A program made the position numbers and the translations under genes. Shown here one piece after another: positions 1 through 8,548 of a DNA stretch of 39,229 nucleotides. Each line of letters opens with the position of its first letter. Position 1 is the first letter of the stretch. The stretch is from Halococcus saccharolyticus DSM 5350 (GTDB lineage: Archaea > Halobacteriota > Halobacteria > Halobacteriales > Halococcaceae): the NCBI RefSeq assembly GCF_000336915.1, contig NZ_AOMD01000018.1, positions 202,425 through 241,653 of the forward strand, read 5' to 3'. The notes under the pieces were generated by a model that was given only the letters and a program-made list of their open reading frames with translations, searched no databases and was not told where the DNA came from.

Positions 1-600
1 GATCGAAAACGAAGCAGCCCACGCGCTGCGCTCGTGGCAGTGAGAACCGACGAAAACGGTTCACGCACGACTGAGCGCAGCGCGCGAACCAGGTGCCAAT
101 CAGCGCGACGTTCCGGTGAGAGTCACAACCGGTCGTGAAGCCGGTTGGGTTACCGAACCGCCCACAGTTGGCGAGCCGGCCGAACCCGTTCTCACAGCCG
201 CACGGTGACGTCCGTCACTGTGGAACGACGATCGGCCCGAAGCTCTTGTTCAACGTGACTCGGCGTTTCTGTCCCATCTACTAAAAATTCGCGTTCGAGT
301 CGATCGTCTCACTGCTGGATTCTGCTGTCTGTGAAGGTACTTCTCGGAAATCGTTACGGAAGGTGGATTTGAGCTGCGTGAACTTCGCTCACGAGAACGA
401 AGCGAACGGTTGAGGGCTTCGGCGGTGCTGTCGTGGTGATGTGGCATTTGTGGAAGGCCCCAGTAATCCCACCGCGAGCGAGGCGAAGCCGAGCGAGCGG
501 GCCGACGACTGACCGTAGGGAAGGAGGAGGCTTTTGGTCCAGATTTTGCCAGCGAGTGAGCGACCGCAGGGAGCGAACGAGCGCAGCAAAAGGTGTGGGA
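1..600. other. Gene-poor region before the tRNA
   Basis: I see no supportable gene here. The short open frames are rich in Arg and Ser and look like chance frames in G+C-rich DNA. There is a 7-bp stem (126-132 with 141-147, loop of 8), a near-perfect 10-bp dyad at 201-222, and a tract at 540-600 in which TTTTGC (544-549) faces GCAAAA (586-591) across a low-complexity stretch of GAGCGA-like words. Such tracts are common between haloarchaeal genes. No function is assigned. Confidence 0.5.
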
Positions 601-675
601 TAGCGGGAGGTAGATTTGAACTACCGGTCTGCGGGTTATGAGCCCGCCGGAATCTCCTGGCTATCCTATCCCGCT
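601..675 (-). tRNA. Initiator tRNA-Met (CAT anticodon)
   Basis: The reverse complement folds as a cloverleaf: acceptor strand AGCGGGA pairs with TCCCGCT and is followed by discriminator A. The anticodon arm is GGGCTCATAACCC, with the three G-C pairs typical of initiator tRNAs and anticodon CAT. The first pair is A-U, as in archaeal initiators, and the T arm contains GTTCAAATC. CCA is not encoded and there is no intron. The RNA therefore reads start codons. The closest gene is the minus-strand GtrA-like gene that ends at 715. Confidence 0.95.
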
Positions 676-714
676 ACTCTCTCGTATCGCTGTCCGTTGG
701 TTAAGGGTTGTGAT

Positions 715-1227
715 TCATCCCTCGTCGGGGTCCGTGTGGACCCGCCACGTGAACAGGCTCTCGGCGACGAAGTTGACGAGCAGCCCCGCACCGATCCCGC
801 CGACTTTCGAGACGACGAACCAGCCGTCCAGACCCGCGATGGCGAGATCGGCCCCGATCACCCGGTAGAGCAGTCGAAACGTCCCGAGTTGAACGAGGAT
901 ACCGCCGGTACGGACGAGGTTCGACCGGGCCAGCCGCCGAAGTGTCGGCCGAATCCCGCCAGTTCCCTCCTCCGAAAACGTCCAGTTATCGTTGAGAAAG
1001 AACATGACGACGACTGAGACCTCGATCCCGACGAAGACGGCAATCTCGGGATAGACGCCGAGTTCGCGCAGCGCCGTCGCGGTCGTCACATCGAACAGCG
1101 CGCCGACGACCCCGACCGAGGCGAACTTGCCGAACCGCACCGCCGACACCAGTTCGAGAAATCGTCTCATCACTCGACCGTTCGCGAGCCACGCCCGGAG
1201 ATCGGCTAGCAACGAGCGCGCACTCAT
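715..1227 (-). CDS. GtrA-like membrane protein
   Basis: A 170-residue, four-helix membrane protein of the GtrA family. These proteins are thought to help move or present polyprenyl-linked sugars for surface glycosylation. Visible family marks are the N-D-N-W-T-F motif after the second helix (about residues 79-84) and the closing helix with N-F-V-A-E-S-L-F-T-W. The start is the ATG at 1227. It overlaps the stop of the upstream glycosyltransferase by ATGA, which implies one operon and translational coupling. Longer frames upstream read through the glycosyltransferase in another frame and were not used. Family assignment is firm; the actual substrate is unknown. Confidence 0.88.
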   Translation of the reverse strand: MSARSLLADLRAWLANGRVMRRFLELVSAVRFGKFASVGVVGALFDVTTATALRELGVYPEIAVFVGIEVSVVVMFFLNDNWTFSEEGTGGIRPTLRRLARSNLVRTGGILVQLGTFRLLYRVIGADLAIAGLDGWFVVSKVGGIGAGLLVNFVAESLFTWRVHTDPDEG

Positions 1228-2000
1228 CGGTCGGGGCGACCCGCGTCGACCAGCGCGGTCGGCTCCTCGCGCCGTGCGGCGATCGCGTCGTGGAGCGAGC
1301 TCTCCGCGACCAGCGCCGCACGATGACGGGCGGCGAGCAGGCCGTTCGCGAGCGCGAGCGACGTTTCCACGGGCGACACGGTAGAGTCGGGCTCGTCGTG
1401 CCACGTGATCGGGATCTCCTCGATCGAGAGGTCGAACGCGTTGGCCATCGCCACCAGCTCGATGTCCCACGCGAACCCCGGCTCGTAGAGGTGCTCGCGG
1501 ATCGTCGTCCACGCCTCGCGCGAGATCGCCTTCGCGCCACACTGATAGTCGTACAGCGGCGGATCGATGAGACGGCGGGCGAGCCACGCGAACGTGTCGC
1601 CGAGTCGGCGGCGCGCGAACGTCCGGTGCCGCGCGATCCTCGCATCGGGATGGCGACGCGAGCCGACCGCGAGCGCCGCTTCGTCCGCGACGACTGGCGC
1701 GATCACGTCGGCGAGCGAGTCGGCGGGCGTGCTCCCGTCGGCGTCGGCGAAGACGAGCACGTCGGTGTCGAGTGCCTCGAACCCAGCGGTGATCGCGCGT
1801 CCCTTTCCCCGGCGGTCGGGAGACGTAGCGACGGTCGCCGGGAGGTCAGCGAGGCGTTCGGCCACTCCGGACTGGGGCGCGTCGAGTTCGATCCGGATGG
1901 TCGTCGGGGTGCAGCGCTCGTCGATCGCGGCGACGTACGTCGCGAGACGCTCGACGTCGGGCCGGTAGGCCGGCACGACGACCCCGACGGACCGGTGCAT
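1224..2000 (-). CDS. Family 2 glycosyltransferase (dolichyl-phosphate hexose synthase-like)
   Basis: 258 residues with a GT-A fold. The N-terminal strand V-V-V-P-A-Y is near residues 7-12, the metal-binding D-A-D-G-S lies at 86-90, and a later C-G-A-K-A-I and W-D-I-E-L pair matches DPM1-type synthases. Such enzymes transfer a nucleotide-activated sugar to dolichyl phosphate at the cytoplasmic face. The ATG at 2000 was chosen because the conserved domain starts at once and an A-rich TATA-like block (2023-2030) lies about 27 bp upstream, giving a leaderless mRNA. The gene is coupled to the GtrA-like gene by ATGA. Sugar donor and target are not visible; surface glycan or S-layer glycosylation is an inference. 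Confidence 0.88.
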   Translation of the reverse strand: MHRSVGVVVPAYRPDVERLATYVAAIDERCTPTTIRIELDAPQSGVAERLADLPATVATSPDRRGKGRAITAGFEALDTDVLVFADADGSTPADSLADVIAPVVADEAALAVGSRRHPDARIARHRTFARRRLGDTFAWLARRLIDPPLYDYQCGAKAISREAWTTIREHLYEPGFAWDIELVAMANAFDLSIEEIPITWHDEPDSTVSPVETSLALANGLLAARHRAALVAESSLHDAIAARREEPTALVDAGRPDR

Positions 2001-2118
2001 GGAGAGTCCTCCGCGGGCGCGGACAAAAGGGGTTCGGAACCACTGGCCCGGCTCCGTTTCCGGTCCGTTCGCTCGCCGATCCCACAAGAGAGATATACGC
2101 CGGTTCCCGGCTTTGGCT
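2001..2118. promoter_or_regulatory. Divergent promoter region
   Basis: This 118-bp gap drives both directions. Toward the minus strand an ACAAAAGG block (2023-2030) sits about 27 bp before the ATG at 2000. Toward the plus strand GATATA (2092-2097) sits about 25 bp before the ATG at 2119. Both spacings predict leaderless transcripts. The shared region suggests that the glycosyltransferase pair and the DUF2298 gene could be co-regulated. Confidence 0.6.
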
Positions 2119-4497
2119 ATGGAGTACGGTCTCGTCGTCCGGTGGCTCGCCGTCTTTCTCGTCCTCGGCGTGGCGGGCACACCGCTGGCCGCGCTCTGTT
2201 TCCGCCGATTCCCCGACCGTGGGGCCGCCCTCGCGCCCCCACTCTCGCTCGCGATCGTCGGGATCGTCGCCTACTGGGTCGGCCACTTCTCACTCACTAT
2301 CGGCCTCGTCGCCGGACTCGCCGTCCTTGTGGGTCTATCGACGATCGCACTTCGACGACTCGACCGCGACGCATTCGGCGGCCGGCGAACGCTCGCCCCG
2401 ATGGCGGTGTTCGCGCTCGCCTTCCTGTTCATGATCGCGGTTCGGGCGGTCGATCCAGCGGTGCACCCGGGCGGCGGTGAGAAGTTCCTCGACTTCGGTC
2501 TCCTCAAGTCGCTCTCGCGTACGTCGCGCCTGCCGCCCGAGGACGTCTGGTTCGCCGGCGAATCGGTCAGCTACTACTACGGCGGCCACCTCCTTACGAC
2601 GCTCCTCTCGAAACTCACGGCCACCGAACCCCGATACGCGTACAACCTCGCGCTCGCGGGTTTCTACGCGATGGTCGTCACCGCAGCCTACGGGCTCGCG
2701 GGCGCGATCGCGGCCGAACGCGATCGATCGCCTCACACTGCGGGCGTGGTCGCGGCTTTCCTCGTCGGATTCGCGAGCAACCTCGAAACGGCTGGTCGGG
2801 CGGTGTTGTGGCTCCTTCCCGAGAGTGCGACGGAAACGATCGCCGGCTGGCTCGGTGTCGAAATCCGTGGCCTCGCCGCATCACCGACGGCGTTCACCTA
2901 CTGGGACGCGAGCCGCGTCATCCCGGGCACCGTCAACGAATTTCCGCTGTTCGCGTGGCTCAACGGCGACCTCCACGCCCACATGATGAGCACGCCGTTC
3001 CTCCTGCTTGCGGCGGGACTCTGGTTCGCGTATTACCGGACACCTTCCGACGCGGTGTGGCGACGACGCCTCCTCGTGTTTGGAGCTATCCCGCCGCTCG
3101 CGGGCTTACTCGCGGTCGTCAACACGTGGAGCTTCCCGACCGTCGCCGGGATCGGGTGGCTCGCGCTGACCTTTGCCGATCCCGATCCGGTGTCGCTGTT
3201 TCCCGAGCGGATCGTGGCACGGTTGCGGTCACTCACCGACACCGGCTTCCGTCGGGAACTCGCCAGGACAGCGAGTGCGCTCGCGGCCGCGGCGATCGTT
3301 CTCGCGCTCGGGGTCGTGTGGTCGATCCCGTTCTGGCTCGGTTCGGCCAGCGGCCGTGCCGTCGCCTTCTTCCCGGCCCGGAGCCCGCTCGGTCCATTGC
3401 TGCTCGTCTATGGCGGATTTCTCCTCGTGTTCGTTCCGTATCTCACCGCGCACGCCCGCTCCGATCTCTCACGGCGAAGCCAGCGGGCAGCCCTCGTGGC
3501 GACGGGTGGCCTGATCGCGGTCGCGTTGCTCGCGGATGCGGCTGCCGTCGGCGTGTTCGGTCCGCTGCTGGCCGTTGGCTGGCTCGTTCTCGCCACCCGA
3601 CGGAGTGCCGGACCGAGCGACCCTCGCTCGTCGTTCGTCGACAGCGGTCGACGGAACCCCGCCGAATCCGATGGTGGGGTCGCGACCGGTGACTCACGCG
3701 TTCCGACCGTCGGCTACGAGACGGTGCTTTTGGTTGCTGGGGCAGGACTCGTTCTGCTAGTCGAGTTCGTCTACATTCAGGAAAACGCGGGACCGGGACG
3801 GTTCAACACGGTGTTCAAGACCTACGCCCAGGTCTGGGTGCTCTTCGCGACCGCGGCGGGCGCGATGGCCGCGTGGCTGGTCGACGCCCGTCCCGTCGGG
3901 ATCGCCGACGCGATGACGGGCCGATGGCGGGTCGCCGGTCGCGCGCTGCTCGCGCTGGTCGTGCTCTCGACGTCGATCTACGGTGGCCTCGCGCTCACCG
4001 ATCAGTTCACGAGTGAGAGTCCGGCAACGAGTGTCGACGACCCGACACTCGACGCGCGCGCGTTCGTCCCGGCAACACATCCTGACGAGGCGGCCGCCAT
4101 CGCGTGGCTCGACAACCGATACGGCCAGCCACACATCGTCTCACTACCGGGCTGTTGGTGCAACGAGAACGAGGCGCTCCGGCCCTACCGCTGGGTGAAC
4201 GCCCCGTCCAGCATGACGGGACTCCCGACGGTTGCGGGCTGGAGCCACGAGACTGGCTACCGGGGTGATGCGGCGTACCGCGAGCGCGTCGCGGATGTCG
4301 AGGCGATCTACCAGGGTGCTCCCACGATTCAGACGGAACTCCTCGCGGAGTACGACGTTCAGTACGTCTACGTCGGCCCGAACGAGCGCGCGGCGTACGA
4401 ATCGATCTCGGTCGCGGAGCTCCAGGGCGTCAGCGTCGCTCAGGAGTTCGAGGCCGTGACGATCTATCGTGTCGATCAGACAGCGTTATCGACCTGA
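2119..4497 (+). CDS. DUF2298 / TIGR03662-type large membrane protein
   Basis: 792 residues with more than ten hydrophobic helices, GT-C-like in overall plan. The G-G-E-K-F-L-D-F motif near residues 118-126 and S-Y-Y-Y-G-G-H near 150-156 are marks I associate with the DUF2298 (Chlor_Arch_YYY) family. A soluble C-terminal part of about 150 residues follows the last helix and contains G-C-W-C-N-E-N-E. The start is the ATG at 2119, which fits a leaderless transcript from the GATATA box; an upstream in-frame ATG at 1999 would place 40 Arg-rich residues before the first helix and was rejected. It is divergent from a glycosyltransferase/GtrA pair, so a role in membrane or surface glycan chemistry is plausible but unproven. 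Confidence 0.85.
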   Translation: MEYGLVVRWLAVFLVLGVAGTPLAALCFRRFPDRGAALAPPLSLAIVGIVAYWVGHFSLTIGLVAGLAVLVGLSTIALRRLDRDAFGGRRTLAPMAVFALAFLFMIAVRAVDPAVHPGGGEKFLDFGLLKSLSRTSRLPPEDVWFAGESVSYYYGGHLLTTLLSKLTATEPRYAYNLALAGFYAMVVTAAYGLAGAIAAERDRSPHTAGVVAAFLVGFASNLETAGRAVLWLLPESATETIAGWLGVEIRGLAASPTAFTYWDASRVIPGTVNEFPLFAWLNGDLHAHMMSTPFLLLAAGLWFAYYRTPSDAVWRRRLLVFGAIPPLAGLLAVVNTWSFPTVAGIGWLALTFADPDPVSLFPERIVARLRSLTDTGFRRELARTASALAAAAIVLALGVVWSIPFWLGSASGRAVAFFPARSPLGPLLLVYGGFLLVFVPYLTAHARSDLSRRSQRAALVATGGLIAVALLADAAAVGVFGPLLAVGWLVLATRRSAGPSDPRSSFVDSGRRNPAESDGGVATGDSRVPTVGYETVLLVAGAGLVLLVEFVYIQENAGPGRFNTVFKTYAQVWVLFATAAGAMAAWLVDARPVGIADAMTGRWRVAGRALLALVVLSTSIYGGLALTDQFTSESPATSVDDPTLDARAFVPATHPDEAAAIAWLDNRYGQPHIVSLPGCWCNENEALRPYRWVNAPSSMTGLPTVAGWSHETGYRGDAAYRERVADVEAIYQGAPTIQTELLAEYDVQYVYVGPNERAAYESISVAELQGVSVAQEFEAVTIYRVDQTALST

Positions 4498-4774
4498 GTA
4501 GCATCGGGCTGCACTGCCAGCTACCGAAATGCTACGGTGTGCTGTCGAAGGGCTCCCGACGGTGGCCGGAGCGTCGTGGGCGAGTCCCGAGACAAACGAG
4601 TGTAGGCCACTCCCTCCCCAACCGATTCCCTCACACGGGAATTGCGCGCCGATAAACGGCGTCTGCGAACGAGCGCGAAGCGCCCGTTCGCACGGTCAGC
4701 GCGATGGCTCCGCCGTCCCGCTCGGTGCAGCCGCGCGCCACCGCTGCCCGGGCTGGATGGCGACGAGCGCGTCT
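4498..4774. other. Intergenic region with hairpin and repeat copy
   Basis: This gap lies between two convergent genes and holds no supportable coding frame. It contains one copy of a sequence found again near 36967-37066, and an inverted repeat in which GCGAACG is followed after about 12 bases by CGTTCGC (around 4664-4700). That hairpin could end transcripts from both sides. I do not see a T-tract terminator. Confidence 0.4.
4608..4665. repeat. Dispersed intergenic repeat, copy 1
   Basis: The word CTCCCCAACCGATTC, then GAATTGCGCGCCGA and AAACGGCG, occurs here in the same order as in the gap before 37149, where each word differs by only a few bases. A further shared block (AGCCGCGCGCCA) follows at about 4729. 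Gene content is absent at both places. This fits a dispersed non-coding repeat family. Confidence 0.45.
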
Positions 4775-5548
4775 CTACCCGAATCCAGGCGGACCGTCAT
4801 TGTCATCCACGCTGCCGGTGTCGACGTCCGGCCCCGCTTCCTTCCGCTGCTGTTCCAACTCCCGGATCTGCCGGAGGTAGTAGAGCGCGCCGCCGGCCGC
4901 GACGAGCACCAGTACGGCCGCCCCGGCAATGAAGAGGTAGAGGTCACGCTGGAGGTAGTACCGCACCACGACCGCGTTGCTGTCGACGTTTTGCCACGTG
5001 AGCCGAACCCGGCCGTCGGCAGTGCGGTCGGCAGTGTAGCCGGAGGGTGAGACGCGGGCGAGCGGCTCGTAATCGACCCGCATCCCCTTCGGGATCGTGA
5101 CCTCGTACGTTCCTTCGACGAACGTGCGAGTGCCGAAGCGCTTGCCCTGGGCCGACGCGGTGAACGCGACCTGGCCGTTTCTCGCGGGGAGATTGATGAC
5201 CGCTCGCTCGCGCTCGCTCGTGACGTTCAGTCTCGATGACTCCGACGAGGTGACGACGGTTCCGTTCGGATATTGGAACTGGAGCGCGGAGACCGGCAGT
5301 GGTTGGTTCTGTCCGAGCTCGTTCCGTTGGAAGACCGGGAACGTCGATTCGTTCGAAACGTTGTAGACTGCCGTATAGCGCCCACCGGTGACGTTGATCG
5401 TGGCGTTCGTCCCGTTGGTTTCCCAGTCATAGCTTGCGTTGGCGGCCGCGTTCCCACCACCCGAGCCCGGCCCGAGCACCGACGAACAGCCCGCCAGCGC
5501 GACGAACGCGACCACCAGCCCGAACGCGAGCAGCCGCCGGCGCGTCAT
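4775..5548 (-). CDS. DUF5803-like lipoprotein with C-terminal membrane helix
   Basis: 257 residues. The N-terminus has a short basic stretch, a hydrophobic core and the lipobox L-A-G-C with Cys21 as the expected lipidated residue. The middle is a beta-rich domain on the outer face, rich in Asn and Thr with several N-glycosylation sequons. A single membrane helix lies near residues 203-225, followed by a charged Glu/Gln/Arg coiled segment and an acidic tail. I recall this neighbour of TFE and DUF2110 in haloarchaea as DUF5803; the function is unknown. The ATG at 5548 overlaps the stop of the DUF2110 gene by ATGA, so it is the last gene of the tfe operon. Confidence 0.8.
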   Translation of the reverse strand: MTRRRLLAFGLVVAFVALAGCSSVLGPGSGGGNAAANASYDWETNGTNATINVTGGRYTAVYNVSNESTFPVFQRNELGQNQPLPVSALQFQYPNGTVVTSSESSRLNVTSERERAVINLPARNGQVAFTASAQGKRFGTRTFVEGTYEVTIPKGMRVDYEPLARVSPSGYTADRTADGRVRLTWQNVDSNAVVVRYYLQRDLYLFIAGAAVLVLVAAGGALYYLRQIRELEQQRKEAGPDVDTGSVDDNDGPPGFG

Positions 5549-6210
5549 GGGACAACACAGAGGAGCTCGGCGGGCAGATACCCACCGATACTCGCGAGCA
5601 GCCCCGGCGGATCGGTCCCCTCGCGACAGATCACGCTCTGTTCGAGGAGCCCGAGCCGCTCGACGGTTACGATGTCGTTCGCGTGGCCCGCACGGTTGAC
5701 GGTCGCGCGCGCCTCTCCACGGGTCGCGCTGTTGACGTTCACCCGACCGGCCCCCCGCGTCCAGTCGTACAGTCGGTCGCGCTCGTCGTCGGCCAGCCGC
5801 GAGGGCTCGCCGTAGACGAACTGAAGAGGGAGATGCTGGACGAGGCCGTACCGCGTTCTGATCTGCTCGGGACTCCCCTGGCCCAGCCCGATCTCGTCGG
5901 CCGGCACGTGGATATCCTCGCCGGCGTCGAGCACGAACCCCGACTCGTCCCACGACGTGAGGGTGCCGGTGTAGGTCTCGCCGGGTTCGAACTCGGGTGT
6001 GATCGCGCCCCATTCCTCGCCGAGGACGTTCCGTGCAGCCACACTGTCCTCGCCTTCGACGGTCACCGACGGGAAGTCGTCGTGACGGACGCCGACCTCG
6101 TACTCCACGGTGAGCTCGCCGATCGCGTTGTCGACGAGCGAGCGAAGTCCGGTGAGCGCACGCTCGCGGGCGTCACCCTCGACGTAGCACTTCGTGGCAA
6201 GAACGACCAT
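5545..6210 (-). CDS. DUF2110 family protein
   Basis: 221 residues, soluble and acidic. The N-terminal part (V-V-L-A-T-K-C-Y-V-E-G-D) and the central T-G-T-L-T-S-W-D-E-S-G-F, which looks like an S1/OB-type strand pattern, match the archaeal DUF2110 family as I remember it. The ATG at 6210 shares its first base with the stop of tfe (TGATG), so translation is probably coupled. The gene sits between tfe and a lipoprotein, an arrangement I recall as conserved in haloarchaea. Nucleic-acid binding is a guess from the OB-like strands and the tfe link. Upstream in-frame extension exists but overlaps tfe and is rejected. Confidence 0.8.
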   Translation of the reverse strand: MVVLATKCYVEGDARERALTGLRSLVDNAIGELTVEYEVGVRHDDFPSVTVEGEDSVAARNVLGEEWGAITPEFEPGETYTGTLTSWDESGFVLDAGEDIHVPADEIGLGQGSPEQIRTRYGLVQHLPLQFVYGEPSRLADDERDRLYDWTRGAGRVNVNSATRGEARATVNRAGHANDIVTVERLGLLEQSVICREGTDPPGLLASIGGYLPAELLCVVP

Positions 6211-6728
6211 CAGGCGGGGACGGTGAGTGAATCGCGGAGGTCGTCGATGCGCTCGTCCATCGCGTCGATCAACCGGTCGTTCTCCATCGATTCGAGCTCG
6301 GAGCCACACTGGGGGCACTCGAACCCGAACTCCATCGCCTCGCCGAACTCGAACCGGAGCGAATCGACCTCGCAGAGGTAAAACTCGTTGTTGCGCTCGT
6401 ACTCCCGGCGCTCCTCCAGGGCTTCGAGCAGCCGCCCCATCTCGTCCTGGAGATTGCCGGGGATCGACTCGTATTCAAATGTCCAGAGGTAAGTGAGCCA
6501 GCCCGAGTCCTCGTCACGGAGCCGACGATAGCTCGCGAGGTCGTTCTCGTAGAGGATAAAGAGTGCTCGTCGGACGTCGTTGAGTTCGAGTCCGAGGTCC
6601 TCGGCGAGCTCTTCGTCGGTCACTTCGCCGTCGGGCGGCGCAGCGGCGACGGGCATCCCGCGCGGGCCGACGAGCTCGTGGAGGTACGTCTGTACCACCG
6701 GATCCTCGAGGAGGTCCTCGAACGCCAT
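6210..6728 (-). CDS. tfe: Transcription initiation factor TFE, alpha subunit
   Basis: 172 residues, the usual length for archaeal TFE alpha, the homologue of the TFIIE alpha N-terminus. It aids promoter opening by RNA polymerase together with TBP and TFB. The winged helix covers about residues 1-95. A zinc-ribbon region near 115-150 follows, with F-E-C-P-Q-C-G-S-E-L as the second knuckle. The first knuckle reads Y-L-C-E-V-D, so the second Cys of the expected C-x-x-C is Asp. Zinc binding may be weak or lost, as I recall for other haloarchaea. The ATG at 6728 fits a TGTAAA box about 27 bp upstream. It heads a three-gene operon. Confidence 0.95.
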   Translation of the reverse strand: MAFEDLLEDPVVQTYLHELVGPRGMPVAAAPPDGEVTDEELAEDLGLELNDVRRALFILYENDLASYRRLRDEDSGWLTYLWTFEYESIPGNLQDEMGRLLEALEERREYERNNEFYLCEVDSLRFEFGEAMEFGFECPQCGSELESMENDRLIDAMDERIDDLRDSLTVPA

Positions 6729-6752
6729 TACCCGCCCTCGGGCATCCCGGCG

Positions 6753-6758
6753 TGTAAA
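6753..6758 (-). promoter_or_regulatory. TATA box of the tfe operon
   Basis: On the minus strand this reads TTTACA, centred about 27 bp before the ATG at 6728. That is the spacing expected for a leaderless haloarchaeal transcript. Confidence 0.6.
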
Positions 6759-6922
6759 CCCATCGTTCGTCGGGTGTGGACGCGCTGCCCTCGATCGGCG
6801 GATGCGGCGGGCGCGACAGCAGTGGCGAACTGTGCTGTCGGTGTGATCGATACGCCCGATCGGCCGCTATCGGCGCGCTCACCGAAAATCGGGACTGATC
6901 GCGGTCGCGAGCTGCTGTGGGC

Positions 6923-8059
6923 TCAGTTCGAGGAGCCGCCCTGGTCGGCCATTTCCGAGTCCATGCTCGAACCTGAACCTGGGCCCGATCCCGACCCGGA
7001 GTCCGAACCTGAATCCGATCCTGATCCGGAGTCCGAACCCGATCCCGAGTCACCCCCATCGGATTCACCGGGTGCGTTCGTGTCGTCGTCGTAGAGTTCG
7101 CCCCGAGCGGTGTACTTGTCGCCGTCCGGGCTCGTCTTGGTGCCGGACGTCCCTCGGGGTCGCTGGAGGACGAGACCACCCTTGCCGACGGCGACATCTG
7201 GGTCGCCGAGCGCGAGGTCGTAGAGAGTGTTCTCGGTGGGGGTGTGGACCTGCTCCCACCGCTCGCCGCCGTCGGTTCGCTGGGCGACGAGACCGCCGTC
7301 GCCGACGACGACCATCTGCTTCTCGTAGAGATCGAACCCACGGAGGGCCTGCTTTTTCGTGACGCCGATGGGCGTCCAGTCGCGATAGGAGTTGTCGTAG
7401 CGGTAGAGTCGCCCCTTCCCGGCCGCCACGTACACCCGATCGTGTGCGCCCGCCCAGATGTCGTAGAACTTGACCTGGGACTCGATCACGCCGATGTCTT
7501 CCCAGCCATCGCGTTTCGTCGTTTTGTAGGCGTTGCCGCTGGTGTCGATCCCGTAGCCGTAGCCGTCGGGAGAGGCTGCGAGTCCCGCGAGCGTCGACCC
7601 GCTCCCTGGTTTCGCCACCACACCCCAGTCGGCTTCGAACCCCGCGATCGTGAACGGCAGCACTTCACCGGAGCCGTTGGCGACGAGGATTTTCTCGGCA
7701 CCGGCGTCCCCACTGACGGCGATCGACTCCCACGTGCTGGTCTTCTCGTTCGGATACGAGTAATCGTACTTCCGGTTGGTCGCGACGTCGTAGCACCCGA
7801 GCGCGCCGCTCGATCCCGCGAACCACAGCCGCTTGCCGTCGTCGGTCACGGCAAGGGTCCGGAGCTGGTTCTGGCTCACGTTCGGACCCTCGTCGGTGAC
7901 GACTTCCCACCCGTTACCGCGGTTGGCGACGATCACGCCGCCGTCGCCCACTGCGTAGGGACCGTCCGTGGTAGTGACGACCTCGAAGAGGTCGTTCTCG
8001 AACGGTGTCTCGATTTTCTGCCAGTCCGGCTCGTCCGCATCGGGGCCAAGCTGCCACAT
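6923..8059 (-). CDS. Beta-propeller-like repeat protein with Ser-Gly-Asp tail
   Basis: 378 residues. Six or more repeats of about 45 residues carry patterns such as V-G-D-G-G-V-I, V-V-V-G-D-G-G-L-V and V-A-V-G-K-G-G-L-V, like YCF48/BNR or WD-type propeller blades. No signal peptide or membrane helix is present, so it is probably cytoplasmic. The last 45 or so residues are almost only Ser, Gly and Asp in a degenerate repeat. The ATG at 8059 is preferred over a TTG seven codons upstream because a strong TATA-like block (8083-8092) lies about 27 bp before it. It is divergent from a small protein gene. Its partner or ligand is unknown. Confidence 0.8.
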   Translation of the reverse strand: MWQLGPDADEPDWQKIETPFENDLFEVVTTTDGPYAVGDGGVIVANRGNGWEVVTDEGPNVSQNQLRTLAVTDDGKRLWFAGSSGALGCYDVATNRKYDYSYPNEKTSTWESIAVSGDAGAEKILVANGSGEVLPFTIAGFEADWGVVAKPGSGSTLAGLAASPDGYGYGIDTSGNAYKTTKRDGWEDIGVIESQVKFYDIWAGAHDRVYVAAGKGRLYRYDNSYRDWTPIGVTKKQALRGFDLYEKQMVVVGDGGLVAQRTDGGERWEQVHTPTENTLYDLALGDPDVAVGKGGLVLQRPRGTSGTKTSPDGDKYTARGELYDDDTNAPGESDGGDSGSGSDSGSGSDSGSDSGSGSGPGSGSSMDSEMADQGGSSN

Positions 8060-8082
8060 GCACTCGGTGCGACGACCCAACT

Positions 8083-8092
8083 GATATTAAAT
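8083..8092 (-). promoter_or_regulatory. TATA box of the propeller gene
   Basis: The minus strand reads ATTTAATATC here, about 27 bp before the ATG at 8059. This decides the start codon in favour of that ATG over the upstream TTG. Confidence 0.65.
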
Positions 8093-8254
8093 TGTGAACA
8101 GGTTGTAGGAAAACAGAAATTCCAGCAGCGTATCCTGTCACGAGCTACTGCGGACGGACACCGATCGTCCGGCGACAGCGCCGCGACGCGTCACCATCGT
8201 CCAGCTTTCTTCACTAACGACAGCCGTTTACCAATCCCAGCGATGTGTGCAGAC

Positions 8255-8512
8255 ATGGCGGAACTGACCGTCGTCGATGCCAACGACCGCGTCATCCAGC
8301 AGTGTACCGAGTTCGAACTCCGCGAGCACGGTCTCATCACGAAAACCGAGAACGGGGACGAAACCGGCTTTTTCCCGTTCGGGAGCTTCGCCTACGTCGG
8401 ACAAACCCAACGGCGGGGCGACCAGCAAGCGACTGCCAAACAGCGGGGCGACCGACAGTCGACCCCCCAGCAGCCGACTCAGTCACAAACCGGCCAACAG
8501 AACCGCCAGTAG
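8255..8512 (+). CDS. Small conserved-looking protein with Gln/Arg-rich tail
   Basis: 85 residues from the ATG at 8255; an in-frame ATG at 8243 would add four residues. The first 50 residues look like a small beta-rich domain (A-E-L-T-V-V-D-A-N-D, then F-F-P-F-G-S-F-A-Y-V-G). The last 35 are Gln, Thr and Arg rich and probably disordered. A weak GTTTACC (8226-8232) about 26 bp before 8255 supports the second ATG as a leaderless start. It is divergent from the propeller gene. I do not recognise its family and give no function. Confidence 0.6.
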   Translation: MAELTVVDANDRVIQQCTEFELREHGLITKTENGDETGFFPFGSFAYVGQTQRRGDQQATAKQRGDRQSTPQQPTQSQTGQQNRQ

Positions 8513-8548
8513 TAACCCGATTCGGAAGACTGGGGATCGTTCGACCGC

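Noticed and set aside
250-589. Minus-strand frames in the first 600 bases
   Set aside because: Arg/Ser-rich, no promoter or SD, and the DNA is low complexity.
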